Below are positions 12,972 to 22,500 of a stretch of 64,000 nucleotides of DNA, in pieces; position 1 is the stretch's first letter, and every line of letters starts with the position of its first letter. The stretch covers positions 32,110 to 96,109 of the forward strand of contig JAGFBZ010000705.1 of the NCBI GenBank assembly GCA_018398805.1. Direction: 5' to 3'. Origin of the DNA: Hirundichthys speculiger. Its lineage: Eukaryota > Chordata > Actinopteri > Beloniformes > Exocoetidae. A model generated the notes under the pieces. The model was not told the origin of the DNA, searched no databases, and saw only the letters and a program-made list of their open reading frames with translations. Both the position numbers and the translations under genes were made by a program.

Positions 12972-13410
12972 AGTTGATCACTGATGCTTTTTGTCTTTCA
13001 TATATCGGGTGCTATGATACCCTTGTAAACATGGTAATTATCTTCTCTGATTCTGTTTCTGACTGTTTAGAGAGGTGTACTTACTTCCTGCCACGGGCCT
13101 TTTATCATGTCTGGGTTCTCGTAGGTCCCACTCTCTTTGACACCTGCAAGATGTTACTCCTAAGTGGCTCATATATTTTGTCTAGTGTGCTCTGGTCCTC
13201 TGTTTAAACCATTTGTAAAAGTGATACTCTTTGTCGTTCCTCATCGATCTGCTGAGATGAATGTGTGACCCCCCCCCCCCCCCTTTTGCATGCAAATGGA
13301 TATTAAATTCACTGGATTCCAGTCACAGCCAAGTCTTGTTATTTAGTTTTATCCTCAGTCTGGGTTAAAAATGAATATAGAGATAGATATTTTTTTTTTA
13401 CAGCAGTCAT
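12972..13410. other. Unassigned sequence with a C15 homopolymer
   Basis: A run of 15 C lies at 13269-13283. A 130-codon plus frame at 12815-13207 begins inside the hAT element and continues into the flank. It shows no recognised domain and is probably chance. Confidence 0.45.
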
Positions 13411-13414
13411 TTAA

Positions 13415-13821
13415 AGGTGGGGTAGGTGTTCTTTTTTTGCAGCACTTTTTACAATATTGCCTGAAAACCTTTTCACATTCCCATTGCACCCACTGAAATA
13501 AAATGTTTGCAAAAAAAAACAAACTTTTTGGTCCGGTCTAGAGGGTATAACCAGAGAAAAACTCTGACCAATCAAAATAGTGATCATCATTACTTTCATT
13601 GGCTGCCTAATACGTCCATCAAATATCAATGCACTCCCACCCACCCCTTCCTCCCTCCCTGCGGTTCATGTAGTCGTGAATCGTGTGAAGGCGTGGTTTC
13701 GAGGGGTGAGCTGAAGAGGAGGAGGCGGAGCCTTTGGGAGGAGGGAGGGAGTGTTTATTCTCAAAATCTCACTTGAGTTGGATTGCCGGAACCGTTTTTT
13801 CAAAGAACACTTACCCCACTT
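13415..13821 (+). mobile_element. TTAA-flanked MITE, copy 1
   Basis: The element starts aggtggggtaggtgttcttt and ends aaagaacacttaccccactt, giving inverted ends of about 20 bp with few mismatches. TTAA lies directly outside both ends (13411-13414 and 13822-13825), as expected for piggyBac-type target sites. The 407-bp body is non-coding and includes a purine-rich block (about 13707-13750). A closely similar full copy in the same orientation is at 59271-59682, also TTAA-flanked. Confidence 0.78.
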
Positions 13822-14050
13822 TTAAAATGTATATAATATAAAATGATGCAAACACCTGGAAGAACCTCTTGCAGCTAATTAGGTTTATTAACAACGAGTC
13901 ACTGACGTGACTGGGTACCAAAAAGATGGACTCTCTCATCATCTACAGTCCATAATAATAAAATCAACAACAACAGAAAATCACTTAGACAGAGCTGATC
14001 TTCAGGCCTTCAGGCAGCGCAGCATTGATACCAGGCTGTCATGGAAATTA

Positions 14051-14390
14051 GACGTGGGCTGTACTGCAATTTTGGTATCGATGAGATACCAAGTAAATAC
14101 AGGTCCTGTATTGCGGATACCAATACTTTTTTATATTAAGCTTAATCATGAAACTGACGACCTTTTGCCGTTTTTGTGATTTTTGTCTTTGGATTAATTT
14201 GTTAAAACCCAGGATGAAATGGCGGCAAACTTTATGGGTGACATAAAAATACTTTATTATCACAATTTGTCATGGTCTGTGGCAGCCATGACAGTCATTT
14301 TGGGTTTTCTTTGTTTTGTGTTAAGCTGGCATCACTCTCCCTGTCATTTGTGTTACATGTTTCCTGTTTTACTTTGAAAGGTCTGTCTTG

Positions 14391-14426
<36 letters not shown>

Positions 14427-15038
14427 TTGCTTCCTTCCTCTTGTTTCCTTGATCCCCTGCACCTGCCTCTCATCTGTTCACCTGTGTATTTAAGTCCTGT
14501 CATCTCCCCTGTCTGTGCTGGTCCGTTGTCTCGTGTCCTGTAAGTTTCTCTGCTGGTCTTGTCTCTTGTTTTTCCTCCATGTTCCCCTGCCTGGATACCT
14601 GGATTACCCAGTGGATTTAAGTTTAGTTTGTATTTTTGTGTATTTTTGTTAATAAATCATTCCTTTTTTGTGTGAACTCCTGCGTTTGGGTCCTCCATCT
14701 CCTCTGCGCTCTTGACACAATTAACATTTTTGTGTAAATATTCCTTGGAGTTGTTCTGTTCATAATGTTTTTGATGGGGGGGGGTTGCAGGCTGAGTCTA
14801 CCTGCATGCTTAGTTTGGCTGAAGCCGCTGAGCCACGTGATGCAACTTAAAAAGACAAGGTGAGAGGGGAGGGAGAGGAGGACACAGCGACAGCGTGTCG
14901 GACACAGACTTCAATGAATTCTTACTCAGTCAGTGTTGTGGGAGAGAAAAGAAGCTTGAGTATCGATCTTTTTACAAGAGTATCATTCGATATCAATACC
15001 AGTGTCGGTATCGATATTTGGATCGATCCGCCCACCTC
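14051..15038 (+). mobile_element. Terminal-inverted-repeat element E, copy 1, split by a solo LTR
   Basis: The left end reads gacgtgggctgtactgcaat and the right end ggatcgatccgcccacctc. Related ends (gaggtgggcgatactg) occur in the reverse copy at 33074-33632. The interior has several tatcgat/gatacc repeats. A 450-bp solo LTR is inserted at 14268-14717, so the element's own length is about 538 bp. No coding frame of note. The superfamily is unclear because no target duplication is visible. Confidence 0.65.
14268..14717 (+). mobile_element. Solo LTR (Gypsy-like), 5-bp target duplication
   Basis: The segment begins TGTCATGG and ends CTTGACA, with caatt on both sides (14263-14267 and 14718-14722). 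It contains a TATA-like gtatttaagtcc (about 14486-14497) and an aataaa (about 14651-14656) placed as expected for U3 and R/U5. A long T-run lies at about 14398-14423. No internal retrotransposon sequence is present, so it is a solo LTR formed by recombination. A relative is at 46753-47181. Confidence 0.88.
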
Positions 15039-16480
15039 AAATGAAAATCACTGCATGGGCGAAGGAGCCGTTCTGGAAATTACTGTCTAAAAATACAGTT
15101 TTCCACTCCATTCACAAATGCAGGTGGGCATGATCCAAGAACGCCACCACCACCTTCTTATCTGGACCAAAGCGCATTTAAAATAGGACTGGATCAGAAG
15201 TCCGATTGTCTGATCCTGTGATCAAACAAACTGAAGTTTGAAATTCTTTTAGCTGCATCCTTCAGACTAAAGAAGAGCCTGCACCCCACAGGCCCATCAG
15301 CACCTATGGAAATACACAGCTGGGAAGAAAACATGAAAGGTACATTTAACTCAGTCTCTATTTTGAATCAAACTTCTATATTTTATGGAGCACTATAGCA
15401 CAAAGCCCAAATAACGAGCAGTAAGTCTTTCTGTATCAGTCCTCTTAATATAATAATCGTCTAAAATTGTCGCTTTGACAAAAATTTAGTGTAACATTTT
15501 CCATAAAGCTGTGACTGCACCAAATAATGAGTCTCAGATTGTAAGGAAATTTGAAGAGCACGTTGCGTATACTGGTAAAAATATCTTGCGCCGTGTCACC
15601 ATCGCCGCCGCCTCATGACTCGTTAGAGAAGTGTTATTGTCACACTCGATGTGAGCGCGTGTTCTGAAGCAACCGATCCCCTCCGCTACGGCAATCACAC
15701 CGACCCACTTATCGCCCGTCGACATCCTGCTCTGAATAAAACTGCATAATTACTCATTTATATGTAACACAAGTTGTGGCTAAATATTAATTGTTCTCCT
15801 TTCAAAAGGCACTCCCAGTGAAACCCAGATAAACCATGAAGATCTCATTTGTTACACAAAACATGTCATCTTATGGCTGGAACTGAGTCTACAAAAGAGG
15901 ACAGCTGTGTGATTAAAATTCACACACGCTCTCGCGGTCTAAAATACTTTGGGGCAGCCGACTTGTTATGGCATTCCCTTTCATGTCTTTGGAATAGACT
16001 CATCACAGCAATACTCTTCCCAGATCTCATATTGATTCACATCCCCTTCGGCATGCCAGAAAACTTCAGATGGAGATGAAACGAGAAGCCGAATAAATAG
16101 TCCTTCAGATATGTAAGTCTCTCTAATCAGCTGTGAGAGAAACAAAGAGTTCATAGAAAGGTCATCTGTCAGCACAGCTGTTTCAGACACGTTGACGGGC
16201 GGCTTTCAGCTGTCTGTTAAATATACGCCAACACCGAGCCATCATGTGATCAACCTCCTAATTAATGCAGTCCACTCCATTTAAATGGGGTCATACAGTC
16301 ATGGGAGAGAGAGTACATCCTCTTCAAACTTTAAGGTTTTATGTATCAGTAGAAAAAAGAAGACACATTTTGCTGTGTCATGAGTTACCGAAGTAAATCA
16401 AAGAGAAAATGCTGAAGCAGTTGGTTGAACACATGACAACTCCTGCTGTAGGACCTCAAGCTATGTTCACACGACTACTT
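15039..16480. other. Low-repeat island, no gene recognised
   Basis: This stretch has few repeat signatures. Small frames (for example a minus 63-codon frame at 15534-15725 containing GDKWVGVIAVAEGIG) do not match a family I know. It may be intron or intergenic DNA. Bases 15850-16270 have the balanced, non-repetitive look of conserved non-coding DNA, which I cannot test here. Confidence 0.4.
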
Positions 16481-16529
16481 TCAAACCGTTTAACTTTTAT
16501 TACAGTAACACAGCAGCCTAACATGTCAC

Positions 16530-17092
16530 TGCTGGGCCGGGGGCAGGCCACATGACCGGCCCCTTTAAACCCAATAAAGCTTGTGATTACATTGTTTTAC
16601 AACATACACATGCCCGCAACAGCGGGGCTTACAAGCATTACTACATTTTTTTAAAAACATAGCTCAAAGCATTTGATAGTAAGAGTTCAACACCACGAAG
16701 AGTGACCATGTCATTTTTAAATCACTCAAACCGACCAAAAACATTAAGCTACTTGGCCCCTAATAATATAACAACACAAAGTCAAAGCGGTTCAGCACCA
16801 CTGACAGCTACCCCAGTGGGCAGCTATCAGTGGGTCTCATTCTGAGACAACTTCAACTAATAGGAGCACAGTAACTGTATCAACAGCTAGAATGTTTTCT
16901 AAAACTGGCATGGCGGGCCACACGTTCACGTACATTCAATATAAAATATAAGACCTACTCACCACGACTGAAAGGGCACACGACGAGCCTTGTGCTCCAA
17001 GAACTCATGATGCGCTGTATGTCCACCTTCTTGGCTCGCTCATTCTCTGTGGACAACATGGCTAGTCCACTCAGTCTCTACTGTCCCATCGT
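16530..17092 (-). mobile_element. Probable 3' flank of the ZMYM-type hAT element
   Basis: The region lies directly downstream (minus strand) of the transposase C-terminus and ends near cactgctgggccgggggcag (about 16530), which could be a hAT terminal repeat. It has no coding frame. The far end of the element is lost at the Tc1 junction near 18378, so the terminal repeat cannot be confirmed by its partner. Confidence 0.4.
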
Positions 17093-17094
17093 GC

Positions 17095-18367
17095 CCCTCA
17101 AGTGTTTTTTAATAAGCTGTTGGAGAAGGGGCGCTCAGAGGTTGCAACTGTGACAGGAAGGGTCAGAAATAAAAGGAGGGCTTTGCAAACCTCGCTGAAT
17201 GTTGGTGTTAGTGCTGGGTGGCCGACAATGAGCATTTGTGCCAGATCGGCGACAGACTTCTATTTGGCGATCTGGTCCCTGAAGCAGGTTCTGAAAGAAA
17301 GCAGCTGACCAGGGAAGCTGGGGGCGATGTCCCAGCTTTAGTGTTCATTGAGCAGCTTGGCAGCTTGGAGTATCTCGTCATCTCGTGCTTGCTCCATTGT
17401 GTTGGGGCAAATTGCCCCAAACATCTCTGCAGTTCAATTTAAGCTGGTGAATCTTTGGGACAGTTGCTGGATGATTATATCAAGACAGGCATTGAAAACG
17501 TTCACCCGAAAGTTGCTCTCTGCATCATTGAGGTGACTGTCTTCAGAAAGTTCATCAAAGTAACACTCAACTTTTTTGGACCTGGTTGCTTCAAATTGTG
17601 TTTGTCTTCCCCATACAGTAGCTAGGGCAAGAGTGACAGCCTGATCAAATTGCTGCCTAAACTCCCTAAAATCAAAACATTGATGGCATTTTGCAAAAGA
17701 CTAGATGCTTTGAGAATGTCCACATCCTTAGCCTGCAATAACTTTATATATTCCAGAATCTTGGTTTGCATATGGACCAAAAGTATGAAGGAAAATGTGC
17801 TTATGACATTCTTGAGCGCACTTGCTTCATCACGCTCATCTTTTTTGTCACTGGTGAGAGATATTTTGACGAGGGCTTTTATAATATCTCCATATCTGTG
17901 CCTTAATGCAAAAAGCGCCTCATGTCGAGAAGACCAGCGAGTGGGACATAGGCGTTTTAATGTGACATTTCTGCTCTCTGGCGTCATAAACTCACCGAGG
18001 AGCACCCACCGTTTGATACTGTGGCCAAAAAAATTGTACAGCATCTCTACAGTGTCATGGAACTGCTTCACTCCAGGGACGTTTTTAGTGCAATGAACAT
18101 AACGGGCGAGGGGCTCCTTCTCTGTTAGTCTTGCCTGTAAGCCTGAATACACACTACTCATATTAGCGGCCCCGTCATAACCCTGTCCACAGGATTTTGA
18201 GAGATCTACTTTGTTTTTCTCTATAGAGCCCAGGATTTTGTTTCCAAGTTCAGACGCTGATGAGCCCTCAGTTGCTTCAAAACCCAAAAAAAGCTTCATT
18301 GATCTGTATATCTGTTGCAATATCCATGTCATTCTTAACAGTTACATAAGGGTAGTAAGGACCTGGC
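17095..18367 (-). pseudogene. hAT transposase pseudogene, ZMYM1/DUF4371-like
   Basis: The largest frame (17622-18332, 236 aa) contains FLGFEATEGSSASELGNKI, then SKSCGQGYDGAANMSSVYSG, the conserved block around a catalytic aspartate in this hAT lineage. Next come YNFFGHSIKRWVLL and KRLCPTRWSSRHEAL. The usual histidine-rich VHC..H.LNL stretch is shortened: after YVHCTK the sequence jumps to VPGVKQFHDTVEML, so a short segment has been lost. A second frame near 17110-17220 gives LLLFLTLPVTVATSERPFS, the C-terminal dimerisation signature. Frameshifts separate the parts and the N-terminus is cut off near 18370 by the Tc1 element. It cannot be active. Confidence 0.85.
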
Positions 18368-18379
18368 TCAACTGGGCTA

Positions 18380-19088
18380 CACTGCCTTGTGAAAGTATTC
18401 GGCCCCCTTCAACTTTTCAACCTTTTGCCTTATTTCAGGCTTCAAACATAAAAGATATAAAATTTTAATTTTTTTGCCAAGAATTTTTTTTTTTTTTTTG
18501 CAAGTGGTACACAATCGTGAAGTGGAATGAAATTTATTGGATATTTTAAACTTTAACAAATTAAAAACTGAAAAGTGGGGCGTGTAATATTATTGGTCTC
18601 CTTTACTTTCAGTGCAGCAAACTGACTCCAGAAGTTCAGTGAGGATCTCTGAATGATCCAATGTTGTCCTGAATGACTGATGATGATCAATAGAATCCAC
18701 CTGTGTGTAATCAAGTCTTCGTATAAATGCACCTGCTCTGTGATCGTCTCAGGGTTCTGGTTAAAACTCAGAGAGCATCATGAAGACCAAGGAACACACC
18801 AGGCAGGTCCCAGATACTGTTGTGGAGAAGTTTAAAGCTGGATGTGGATACAAAAAGATTTCCCAAGCTTTAAACATCTCAAGGAGCACTGAGCAAGCAA
18901 TCATATTGAAATGGAAGGAGTATCAGACCACTGCAGATCTACCAAGACCCGCCCGTCCCTCTAAACTTTCATCTGGAACAAGGAGAAGATTGATCAGAGA
19001 TGCAGCCAAGAGGCCCATGATCACTCTGGATGAACTGATCTACAGCTGAGGTGGGAGAGTCTGTCCAGAGGACAACAATCAGTCTGCA
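18380..19088 (+). mobile_element. Tc1-like transposon, 5' part
   Basis: The left end cactgccttgtgaaagtatt directly follows TA (18378-18379), typical of Tc1 insertion. About 400 bp of terminal and untranslated sequence leads to the transposase start at 18780. The element breaks off near 19088, where a TTGAA-tailed repeat begins, so the catalytic core and right end are missing. Confidence 0.85.
18780..19085 (+). pseudogene. Tc1 transposase N-terminal fragment
   Basis: The frame MKTKEHTRQVPDTVVEKFKA leads into a helix-turn-helix (YKKISQALNISRS..QAII), then WKEYQTTADLPRP..RPSKL, the second DNA-binding part with the GRPR-like hook changed to ARPSK. RRLIRDAAKRPMITLDEL follows. A small deletion after DEL causes a frameshift: bases beyond 19049 read STAEVGESV in another frame. 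It is then truncated. All catalytic DDE residues are absent. The start codon is the expected Tc1 start. Confidence 0.9.
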
Positions 19089-19090
19089 CA

Positions 19091-19640
19091 AATTCAATTC
19101 CATTCAACTTTATTTGTATAGCGTCTGTTACAATGTCAATCGTTTCTAGGCACTTCACAGAAACCCAGAGCATGACCCCTGAGCAAATATCAATAACTAA
19201 AATTATAAAAAATTAAAGGATAATGGCAAGTAAAAAACTCCCACAGTGGGAGCAAAACCCTTTAAGCCAAACAGTGGCAAGAAAAAACTCCACTTTAAGA
19301 GGAAGAAACCTTGAGCAGGACCTGGATCATATGGAGGGACCTTCCTGCTGAAGACTAGCCGGGTAAAGAAAGAAAAAGAGAGGAGAGACAGGACAGAGAG
19401 AGGATGGAGGACAGAGAGAGGATGGAGGACAGAGAGAGGAGAGCACATACATCCTGGCAACACTACACTAGACAAAATGTATAAATACTAGTTATCCATG
19501 AACTTTAGCACTAAGAATTCCAGCAGTTATATTCTGACTCGTTGATTGTTAATAGATGAACTACTGAGATGACTAGAAAAACAGATGTAGGCAGCAACAC
19601 TGAGGTGATATGGTCAAAGGACTAGATCACCGGATACCAC
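19091..19640 (-). repeat. TTGAA-tailed dispersed repeat, copy 2, with purine-rich tandem
   Basis: Read on the minus strand, this ends in the ttgaat tail at 19091-19110 and includes ctatacaaataaagttgaat, then the gctctgggtttctgtgaag block. At about 19245-19355 lie the ggcaagaaaaaactccactt and gaaaccttgagcaggacct blocks that also occur at 21.8-22 kb. At 19380-19441 there is a tandem of acagagagaggatggagg. The outer limit is uncertain. Confidence 0.6.
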
Positions 19641-19689
19641 ACCAGCTGGCACCTCGAACATGACTTGACTTGCAAATTCTTTTTTTTTA

Positions 19690-19853
19690 AATTTTTTTTT
19701 TATTTCATGTAGTTTTCTCAAATTTTTTAAAAAAAATATTCTTTCTATAACTGTTAAAATAAAGCTGCCATAAAAATCTGAGATTGTTCATTTATTTCTT
19801 AGTATGACAACTGCCAAAATCAGTGGCGGATCAAATACTTATTTCCTCGACTG
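19690..19853 (+). mobile_element. Tc1-like right-end fragment (second family)
   Basis: The sequence aataaagctgccataaaaat, then gattgttcatttatttctta and atcaaatacttatttcctcg, ending ctg followed by TA (19854-19855), is the right terminal region of a common fish Tc1 family. That family differs from the one at 18380. Only the end remains; no coding sequence is left. Confidence 0.75.
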
Positions 19854-19940
19854 TATAACCTCATACGCAACACACGGTATTTTTGCAAATGTTACTGTAT
19901 CCATTAGTGCACAAGTCGTAATTGACTGCCGGTCCTCAGA

Positions 19941-20020
19941 CCTGGGGGAGGGGCCTGTTTCTTTGCTCTCCCCCAGGACCTTCTGGGCCAGGGCTGGGGG
20001 AGTACCGCCCTCCCAGCCCT
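19941..20020. repeat. Two adjacent GC-rich inverted repeats
   Basis: CCTGGGGGAG (19941-19950) pairs perfectly with CTCCCCCAGG (19968-19977). AGGGCTGGG (19990-19998) pairs perfectly with CCCAGCCCT (20012-20020). Loops are 17 and 13 nt. No gene flanks them, and they may be part of an old LTR or other repeat. Confidence 0.6.
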
Positions 20021-20089
20021 TCCTGAAGCCCCGCCCCTGCAGTAACACATAGCATCAATGCTACTCCAGCTAATTCAGCCCTCGAAAAG

Positions 20090-20425
20090 TGAAATTTTTT
20101 ATCTACTGCAGACCTTAGTTTGTAAATGCATCTTGTGCACTTTCATGTGAATTTGCTGTTATGGTGTGCTTCTCATTTGCTCTTTTGTCTGCTTAAGTCT
20201 TGTCTTTCTCTTTCAGTTTGTTGGTTCATCTGTTTGTCTTACCTGATGTCACCTCTGTGAATTTTGCTGCTCGTCTTCTTTTTCTGTTCCTGCCTTGCTG
20301 CCCCATCATCATCTGTTTCTTCAGTTAAGTTTGGATTTAGATTTTGCAAATCAACTACCCTCTTTTGGAATCTCCTGCATTTTGGGTCCTCCATACAAAA
20401 AGATGACATCTGGAAACAATGACCT
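20090..20425 (+). mobile_element. Possible LTR fragment
   Basis: The end of this segment reads cctgcattttgggtcctcca, nearly the same as the U5 region of the two solo LTRs (for example cctgcatttgggtcctcctt near 47145-47164), followed by gatgaca at 20402-20408. The upstream part is T-rich like a U3, but no TGTCA start, TATA or target duplication was defined. Confidence 0.4.
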
Positions 20426-20681
20426 AGTTGCACCAGTTTGCTTATGAAATCACATCCCTAATTCACCAAGCCTGTATCATCTGACCACCACTGGAAAATA
20501 CAGAGTAAATGGATTGTTGGATGACTGATAACATTTCAATGATTCTACTTCCCACCAAGCAAAATTGTATTGAAAAGTCAACTTTGTCAGGCGTCTAAAC
20601 CATGTTTTTTAATTCAGTTGAAAAGTGAAAGTTGATAAAAGCTACACAAAAAGGGATAAAAGCTGTCGTTTTTAAGATGTA
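20426..20681. other. Unassigned sequence
   Basis: Nothing recognised between the LTR-like piece and the Sleeping Beauty-like end. Confidence 0.4.
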
Positions 20682-21003
20682 ACAGTTGAAGCCAGAAGTT
20701 TAATTTAAAAAAAAAAACTGTGCAAAAACACGTTTCAGTTTTTGTCTCACCGTCTGAAGTCACATCAGACTAAACCTCTCCTGTTTCAGATCAGTCAGGT
20801 TTACCTAAATTATTTCATTTTGTCAAATGCCACAATAATGAAAGAGAGGATTTATTACAGGATTTTGTATTATTTTCTTTGAGGTCAAAAGTTTACATAC
20901 GTTTCCTTAGTATCAGTACCATTTCCTTTGAACTGCGTGACTTGGGTCAAACATTTAAGGGAACCATCCACCATCTCCTGACAGGACTCTGCTGGAGTCC
21001 TGG
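20682..21003 (-). mobile_element. Tc1 (Sleeping Beauty/Tdr1-like) left end with IR/DR structure
   Basis: An outer direct repeat cagttgaagccagaagttta (20683-20702) and an inner one gaggtcaaaagtttacatac (about 20880-20899) are spaced about 200 bp apart, the IR/DR layout of the Sleeping Beauty/Tdr1 subgroup. Beyond it, cttgggtcaaac and ctcctgacaggactctgctg correspond to the 3' end of the transposase read on the minus strand. The element is cut off where the TTAGGG-like tract begins. Confidence 0.75.
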
Positions 21004-21830
21004 GGGGGTTAGGGTTAGGGTTAGACTCCAATCCAGTTGAGGCTCATACGCCATACTATTCACTTTTTATGGTATGCATAGTGTAGGTGCACTTAGATGG
21101 ACCGAGGCAGATGAGTATAGGATGTGCTGTGTATCGTATGGTCAACTTCCCTGTGGGAGGAAGACCTTATGGGTGCATCGGATTCGAAGAAGAATCCTAT
21201 GTTTTCATAGGTGGCTAGTGGGTGTAAAAAGATAGAGGGAGAGGAAGGAGAGAGAGAGTGGGTTAAGGTAGGGGTATCAAAGGAGGGGTTAGAGTTAATG
21301 GATAGTGTTAGGATGGAGGGGAGGGTTGGGGTTAGAGTTGGGGTTGAGGTTAGGATAGGTTAGGGTAAGGGGGAGGGAGAGGAATAGGGTTAGGTGATTA
21401 GGGAAAGGGTTAGGATGAGAAAAACGGGGGGGTTAGGTTTAAGAATCTAGGTAAGATTTAGGGTTGGGGTTGGGGTAAGGGTTATGGTTAGGGTAAAGGT
21501 GGGTGGTTAGGGTAAGGGGTAGGATTAGAGGTAAGGGTTGGGTTAGGGTTAGGTAAGAGTTAGGGTTGGGGTTGGAATAAGGGTAAGAGTTAGCGTTATA
21601 TTGGGGGTTGGGGTGAGGGGTTAGGGTTAAAAGGAGGGTTGAGGTTAGGGTTGTGTAAGAGTAATGGTTCAGAATCAGAATCAGAATCAGAATCGTTTTT
21701 AATCGCCAAGTACGTTCGCACTTACACGGAACAAAATTCCTTGTATGTGCGAACGTACTTGGCGATTAAAAACGATTCTGATTCTGATTCTGGTTGGGGT
21801 TAGGGTTAAGTAAGAGTTAGTTACCATAAT
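21004..21830. repeat. Degenerate telomere-like (TTAGGG)n tract
   Basis: Clean units ggggttagggttagggttag lie at 21006-21025. From about 21250 to 21660 and again at 21791-21820 the plus strand is dominated by variants such as ggttaggg, gggttggggt and ggtaagggtt, almost free of C. Units are irregular in length and sequence, so this is an old interstitial array or a G-rich satellite, not a chromosome end. A palindrome at 21676-21792 interrupts it. Confidence 0.75.
21676..21792. repeat. Perfect inverted repeat, 46-bp arms, 25-nt loop
   Basis: The left arm (21676-21721) starts with three cagaat-type units and ends ccaagtacgttcgcac. The right arm (21747-21792) is its exact reverse complement. The loop (21722-21746) contains ggaacaaaattcc, itself a short inverted pair. 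The arm sequence resembles the 3' tails of fish retroposons (ttaatcgccaagtacg), so the structure may be two such tails head to head. Confidence 0.9.
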
Positions 21831-21837
21831 ATAATCT

Positions 21838-22000
21838 ATATTAATGGCAGGTAAAAAACTCCCAACTGGGGAGAAAAAACCTTTTCGCAAAACGGTGGCA
21901 AGGAAAAACTCCACTTTAAGAGGAAGAAACCTTGAGCAGGACCTGGTTCATATGGGGGGGACCTTCCTGCTAGAGGCCAGCTGAGTAGAGAGGAAAAAGG
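21838..22000 (-). repeat. TTGAA-family dispersed repeat, copy 3 (internal part)
   Basis: The blocks ggcaggtaaaaaactcccaa, ggcaaggaaaaactccactt, gaaaccttgagcaggacctg and ggaccttcctgct match copy 2 at 19.2-19.35 kb in the same order. The tail is not included. The right side fades into purine-rich sequence. Confidence 0.6.
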
Positions 22001-22499
22001 AAAAAAAGGGGGGGGGTAGAACTGTGACAGGATGGAGGATGAAGAGAGGGGTGAGAACAGTTGGTGTGGAAATGTGTCAGGTACGTGAGGTATGTGTGAA
22101 AAAAGAAGGAGGGTGAGAAGGGGGGGGAGGGGGTTTGAGGACCGATGTACGAGTCTTTAAGCTTTAGAGAATAATGGTATTGTTGTAAGGTGAATGCAAA
22201 CAAGCTATGGTGGGCCCTTGAGTATCTGTCATGTGCGGGTGAAGAGTGCAGATAGACAAAACGCTTGGGAGTAAGGTGAGTGCAATTGGGGTATGGAGGC
22301 CCCTTGGATGTAAGGTGTATGCAATAGGACTCTTTAACAAGTCCCTTGTAATGGGTATGTGTCGGTTGTAGGTGAGGTGTACAGAAGAAGGAGAGGGGGA
22401 AGAAGGGGAGGGGTATGTAGAATGAGAGTTTACATTAGGGAAAGAATACGGAGAGAGAGAGAGAGAGAGAGAGTCCTGTAGGGAGACAAAAGATCAATT
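22001..22499. repeat. Purine-rich region with GA microsatellite
   Basis: The plus strand is mostly A and G with runs such as ggggggg (22010-22016), gggggggaggggg (about 22120-22132) and (ga)n at 22450-22473. No coding frame is convincing. It lies immediately 3' (minus strand) of the Penelope-like ORF and may be its untranslated tail. Confidence 0.55.
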
Positions 22500-22500
22500 G

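Noticed and set aside
17650..18096. Plus-strand open frame of 148 codons
   Set aside because: It is the antisense shadow of the hAT transposase pseudogene.
21006..21025. A true chromosome end
   Set aside because: Only about three clean TTAGGG units are present and ordinary sequence continues on both sides.
21241..22473. CRISPR-like array
   Set aside because: The repeated units are irregular, have no constant spacers, and the host is a vertebrate.
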